From assembly GCF_907165205.1 (NCBI RefSeq), contig NC_058193.1:10833544-10897543 (forward strand): a stretch of 64,000 nucleotides of DNA. Reading direction: 5' to 3'. The DNA is from Coccinella septempunctata (taxonomy: Eukaryota > Arthropoda > Insecta > Coleoptera > Coccinellidae). Of this stretch, positions 60,993 through 64,000 are shown one piece after another; position 1 is the first letter of the stretch, and the number at the start of each line of letters is the position of its first letter. The notes beneath the pieces are model-generated. The model saw only the letters and a program-made list of their open reading frames with translations. It was not told the DNA's origin and did not search any database. The position numbers and the translations under genes are program-made.

Positions 60993-62225
60993 GATCTGGT
61001 GGATGATCTGAAGTCAAAATTCAAAAAATTATTTGAGCCTGGTATTGGAACTTTCAATAAAGGTGAAATTCAATTGAAACTTAAGCATGAAAAAGTATCA
61101 CCCAAGTTTGTAAAAGCTCGTTCTGTTCCTTACGCACTCAAAGTTAAGGTAGAGAATGAGTTGAAACGATTAAGTGAATTGGGAATAATAACTCCGGTCG
61201 AATATTCTGATTGGGCTACTCCTGTGGTACCGATTTTAAAAAAGAATAACACCGTGAGATTGTGTGGAGATTTTAAAATAACTCTCAATCTGGTTTTAGA
61301 ATCCGATACGTATCCTTTACCGAAACCAGAAGAATTGTTCAATAAATTGGGGGGCGGTAAAAGATTTTCCAAGCTTGATTTAAGTTTTGCCTATCAGCAA
61401 TTTCTGTTGGAAGAAAATTCGGTTCCTTTAGTAACTATCAATACTCATCTCGGTTTATTTCGATATAATCGATTACCTTTTGGTATTAAAAGCGCACCGT
61501 CCTTGTTTCAACGAACCATGGAAAGTTTATTGTCGGGTATACCAGGTGTCGCAATTTTTCTTGACGACATTTTAATCACCGGTGAGACCGAGGAAATTCA
61601 TTTAAATAGACTGTATCGGGTTCTAGCCAAATTGCAGGAATCAGGGTTAAGAATTTCGGCGGAAAAATGTAAGTTTTTCGAAGAATCGGTGGAGTATTTG
61701 GGTTACAGAATAGATGCGGAAGGGTTGCATCCAAGTGATGGGAAAATTGAAGCCATACGCTCAGCACCTATTCCTGAGAACGTTACTCAATTAAAATCCT
61801 TTCTGGGACTCATCAATTATTATGTTAAGTTTATACGAGATTTGGCTACACATTTAGCTCCTCTGTATAATTTATTGAAAAAATCGGTGAAATGGATTTG
61901 GATGGCAGATTGTAAACGTGCATTTGATTACGTGAAATCAAAATTGACGTCGGATGATGTCTTGGTACCATTCCGACCAGATTTGCCGATCAAATTGATA
62001 ACTGACGCGTCCCAGTATGGTATTGGAGCGGTAATTTCTCATATTTTTCCTGACGGTAATGAAAAACCAATAGCTTTTGCATCGAGGACATTGAATTCCA
62101 GCGAGAGAACATATTCTCAAATAGAAAAAGAAGGACTTTCCATTATTTTCGGAATAAATAAATTTAATGATTATTTATACGGTAATGATTTCGTTTTAGA
62201 AACAGATCATCGACCACTTAAAAAT
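60993..62225 (+). CDS. Gypsy reverse transcriptase and RNase H
   Basis: About 411 genuine codons in an open frame. RT: ARSVPYALKVKVENELKRL, VRLCGDFKITLN, FSKLDLSFAYQQFLLEENS (catalytic D), FGIKSAPSLFQRTMESLL and VAIFLDDILITGETEEIHLN (catalytic DD). Then CKFFEESVEYLGYRI and IRDLATHLAPLYNLLKK (connection). RNase H: ITDASQYGIGAVISHIF, YSQIEKEGLSIIFGI and ETDHRPLKNI, where it ends at the junction with LINE-A ORF1 (62225). No integrase follows. Confidence 0.88.
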
Positions 62226-63132
62226 ATTCGACTCTCAGCTTGTTGAGACATGATATCTGGTCTTTGGTTTTGTCATCCTGGATCCGTATAGCTCGGAAAC
62301 GAGGGTTGCCGACCAATGCAACTTTGTTTCTGAGGATGCTCTGTACAATTTCGGGGTTGGAAAATGTAACCTTTACCCAAGGAGGGCGGCTAGAGTTCTT
62401 GGCTGGCATTCTAGTAACTTTTGAGATATGTTGACTGGAGGAGAGTTTTATGTGATCAACAATGGCAGAAACCGTCGCTAAGTCTGAAGGTCCGTCAGAC
62501 ACAGGAACATTAGATACGACCAGGTTGTGGGAACGCTTAATCCTATCGAGAATTTCAGGAACGATGGCTTCAGAGCAGTTATTAGAGGAAGACTGTAGAG
62601 GTTCGAGATTTGTTATCTGTTGACTGAGAGTCGAAATACTCTGCGAAAGTTCAGACTGCGAATCCTTCAATGATGCCAATTCGGATTGGCAAGAAACAAT
62701 TCGAGTTTGATGAAGTTCAAGAGTATCAGAATGACTTTTAATGGCGGCAGTGCAACTATCGAGTCGAGTCAGTATGTCATCCTGTCTTTTTTCAACGCGC
62801 TGGAGAGTCGAGGTTATATTTCGCACTTGCTCCATCATGAGGTTTAAGTGCTCCACAGTAAGAGCAGTGGCGGAAGAATCAGGCACGGAGGGTGGAATAG
62901 GAATTTGAGACGGGGACACGGCGCGGGAACCACTAGAATTGCTTCGCAAGAGACGCTCGCCCGAGGTGCATGCCGCGCAGCACCACTTCTCCTTGCATTC
63001 CTTGAGGAACTCTAATTCCTTATTAGTGAGATTGACACATTCAGGGTGGAAGTACCTTTTGCACTTCCCGCAAGAAACATGCGAAGTAGAGTCCGGAATA
63101 GACTTGCTACAATTAGCACAGTTGCGAGGCAT
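62226..63132 (-). CDS. LINE-A ORF1 with PHD-type zinc finger
   Basis: The likely start is MPRNCANCSKSIPDSTSHVS at 63132; the frame is also open upstream to 63231. Residues about 4-55 have CANC, CGKC, HPEC and CCAAC spaced as a PHD/zinc-ribbon finger (C4HC3 pattern). A coiled-coil-like region follows (LNLMMEQVRNITSTLQRVEK to LSQQITNLEP), then an RRM-like/CTD part with RSHNLVVSNVPVSDGPSDLA, KVTRMPAK, PPWVKVTFSNPEIVQSIL and RAIRIQDDKTKDQ. This architecture is known in CR1-like LINE ORF1. The C-terminus (after LRVEYF) is lost at the gypsy junction. Confidence 0.8.
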
Positions 63133-63500
63133 CGTGAAGAAGGAACGAGCAGGTGGAGGATGGGAAAAACAAACACAACTCTTCACTTCCCTGGGCCCGT
63201 AGGAAAGGCTTAGACAGATGGGGTAGGCCACGGACAGGGAAACCAGATGAGGATATAGGAAGGCGAATAACGTTCAATGGCAACCAACAAGCCTCCTATG
63301 TGGACACGCAGATGGGGACCCGATGCGTGAAAGTGAAAGCAGGCCCAACCTCGGAGTATTCAACAGCGTGAACTCGACCTCCGTCGAGCGGACACTGGGA
63401 AGTGGGTACCAGCTGGGGAGGAGCAGTGCGCGACGGCAGAACTGACCACTGGTTCGGTGGTGGGAACCGGTTTTACGTGGGGCGGGCAAGGTCATCGGAT
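63133..63500 (-). promoter_or_regulatory. LINE-A 5' untranslated region / presumed internal promoter
   Basis: GC-rich relative to its surroundings up to about 63500, where AT-rich sequence begins. Located directly upstream of ORF1. Promoter activity is inferred only from position. Confidence 0.4.
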
Positions 63501-63729
63501 TGTTTACTTATTTATATTTATTATTAAATATTCATAAAAGTGGATGAGAAAAATATCTTTCCAAAATCCAGAAAAATCAATCACTATGAAAAGTATCTTA
63601 ATTAACTTACAGTCTGAACGTTGTAAGATTTGTTTGTGGGCGATATAACACACAATTTAGGAGGTATAAAAGAGAGCACAAAGAAACTACGTCAGCCCGT
63701 GACTGCGTACAAAGCCCGTGACATATCTC
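63501..63729. other. AT-rich flank
   Basis: No supported feature. Confidence 0.4.
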
Positions 63730-64000
63730 ACCCCTTGTGGAGGCAAAACACAAAGCAATAAAAACAGCAACTAAAAAACCTGGCGATGTTGCAGCCCAAA
63801 ACAGACTTATAAACATAAAACGCGAGGTTCGCCCAGAAAAAAGAAAAATCCAGAAGAGCTGGGGGAGAGAAAGCTAGGGAAATACAAGCTTACGCCGATA
63901 ACCATGACTACAGGTGTTTTTTCGAAGCTATTTGAACAGCTTATGTTCCAAGCAGGAAAGCTAACATTTCTATAAGAGATGCTCATGGAGTTATCCTAAC
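63730..64000 (+). pseudogene. RTE-type LINE fragment at right edge
   Basis: Reads AKHKAIKTATKKPGDVAAQN, RLINIKREVRPEKRKIQKSW, then in other frames EIQAYADNHDYRCFFEA and PSRKANISIRDAHGVIL. It is the segment before the RT of an RTE-type LINE, closely similar to 51790-52128 (opposite orientation). Its first part matches the outer section of both foldback arms (KPGDVAAQN block). Two frameshifts; it continues beyond the window. Confidence 0.6.

Larger units (their letters stand above)
58360..62225 (+). mobile_element. Gypsy retrotransposon (Mag-like), 3' part missing
   Basis: 5' LTR (58360-58562), primer-binding site, gag-protease (58610-59842), a LINE insertion (59843-60992), then RT and RNase H (60993-62225). 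It breaks off in the RNase H directly at LINE-A ORF1; integrase and 3' LTR are absent. The RT wording (ARSVPYALK, FGIKSAPSLFQRTME, LGYRIDAEGLHP) resembles the Mag/K02A2.6-like branch of gypsy elements. Confidence 0.82.

Overview
The window looks like a repeat-dense stretch of an arthropod, most likely insect, nuclear genome. It is AT-rich, nothing is arranged as an operon, and nearly every recognisable protein is a transposable-element protein. The mix (Jockey, CR1-like, RTE and Dong/R4-type LINEs, three BEL/Pao copies, a gypsy element, a Penelope-like piece, and hAT, P-like, piggyBac and Tc1/mariner-type DNA elements) is typical of insects such as beetles. I found no convincing complete host gene. 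The only candidate is a possible exon end at positions 1-62 on the minus strand.

Layout, left to right. 471-2915: DNA transposon shell with terminal inverted repeats and a 9-bp target-site duplication (TSD). 3118-3733: LINE tail. 3734-12405: three minus-strand copies of one LINE family with a restriction-enzyme-like endonuclease (Dong/R4 type). Copy 1 is split by a 2.1-kb hAT-type element that itself holds a Tc1/mariner-type MITE. 12640-13900: gypsy-like gag/protease remnant. 14231-15000: Penelope-like remnant. 15003-21545: decayed BEL/Pao copy (BEL-1) interrupted by a 1.6-kb TIR element and a LINE tail. 21550-22280: dead tyrosine recombinase (Crypton-like). 23290-23730: piggyBac piece. 24054-31863: a LINE split by BEL-2 (25383-31182), which is itself split by a P-like element (28972-30368). 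31864-38422: a hAT-like end followed by BEL-3, a young BEL/Pao element with nearly identical 411-bp LTRs. 38791-40537: a 1.7-kb LTR with its primer-binding site and an internal 65-bp minisatellite. 40914-41530: fourth Dong-like copy. 41703-45382: two TA-flanked long-TIR elements with a LINE tail between them. 46396-46476: a hammerhead-ribozyme-like fold. 46545-50496: Jockey-clade LINE.

From 52129 to 63500 there is a nested complex. A CR1-like LINE (PHD-finger ORF1, endonuclease, reverse transcriptase) is split. Its ORF2 lies at 52129-55068 and its ORF1 at 62226-63132. Between them sit a 3.3-kb foldback-like inverted repeat (55069-58359) and a gypsy element (58360-62225), which carries a further LINE insertion. 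Fragments of an RTE-type LINE lie outside both ends in opposite orientations.

The elements work as layers of insertions, not as one pathway. Several insertion events can be ordered from exact TSDs and from reading frames that resume across an insert. The most notable signals are the foldback with tandem-repeat arms, the hammerhead-like fold, the P-like and hAT-type elements with perfect 8-bp duplications, the Dong-like copies bounded by TAA/TTA microsatellites, and an integrase-less BEL with well-conserved LTRs. All family names come from motif recognition by eye; no database search was run.
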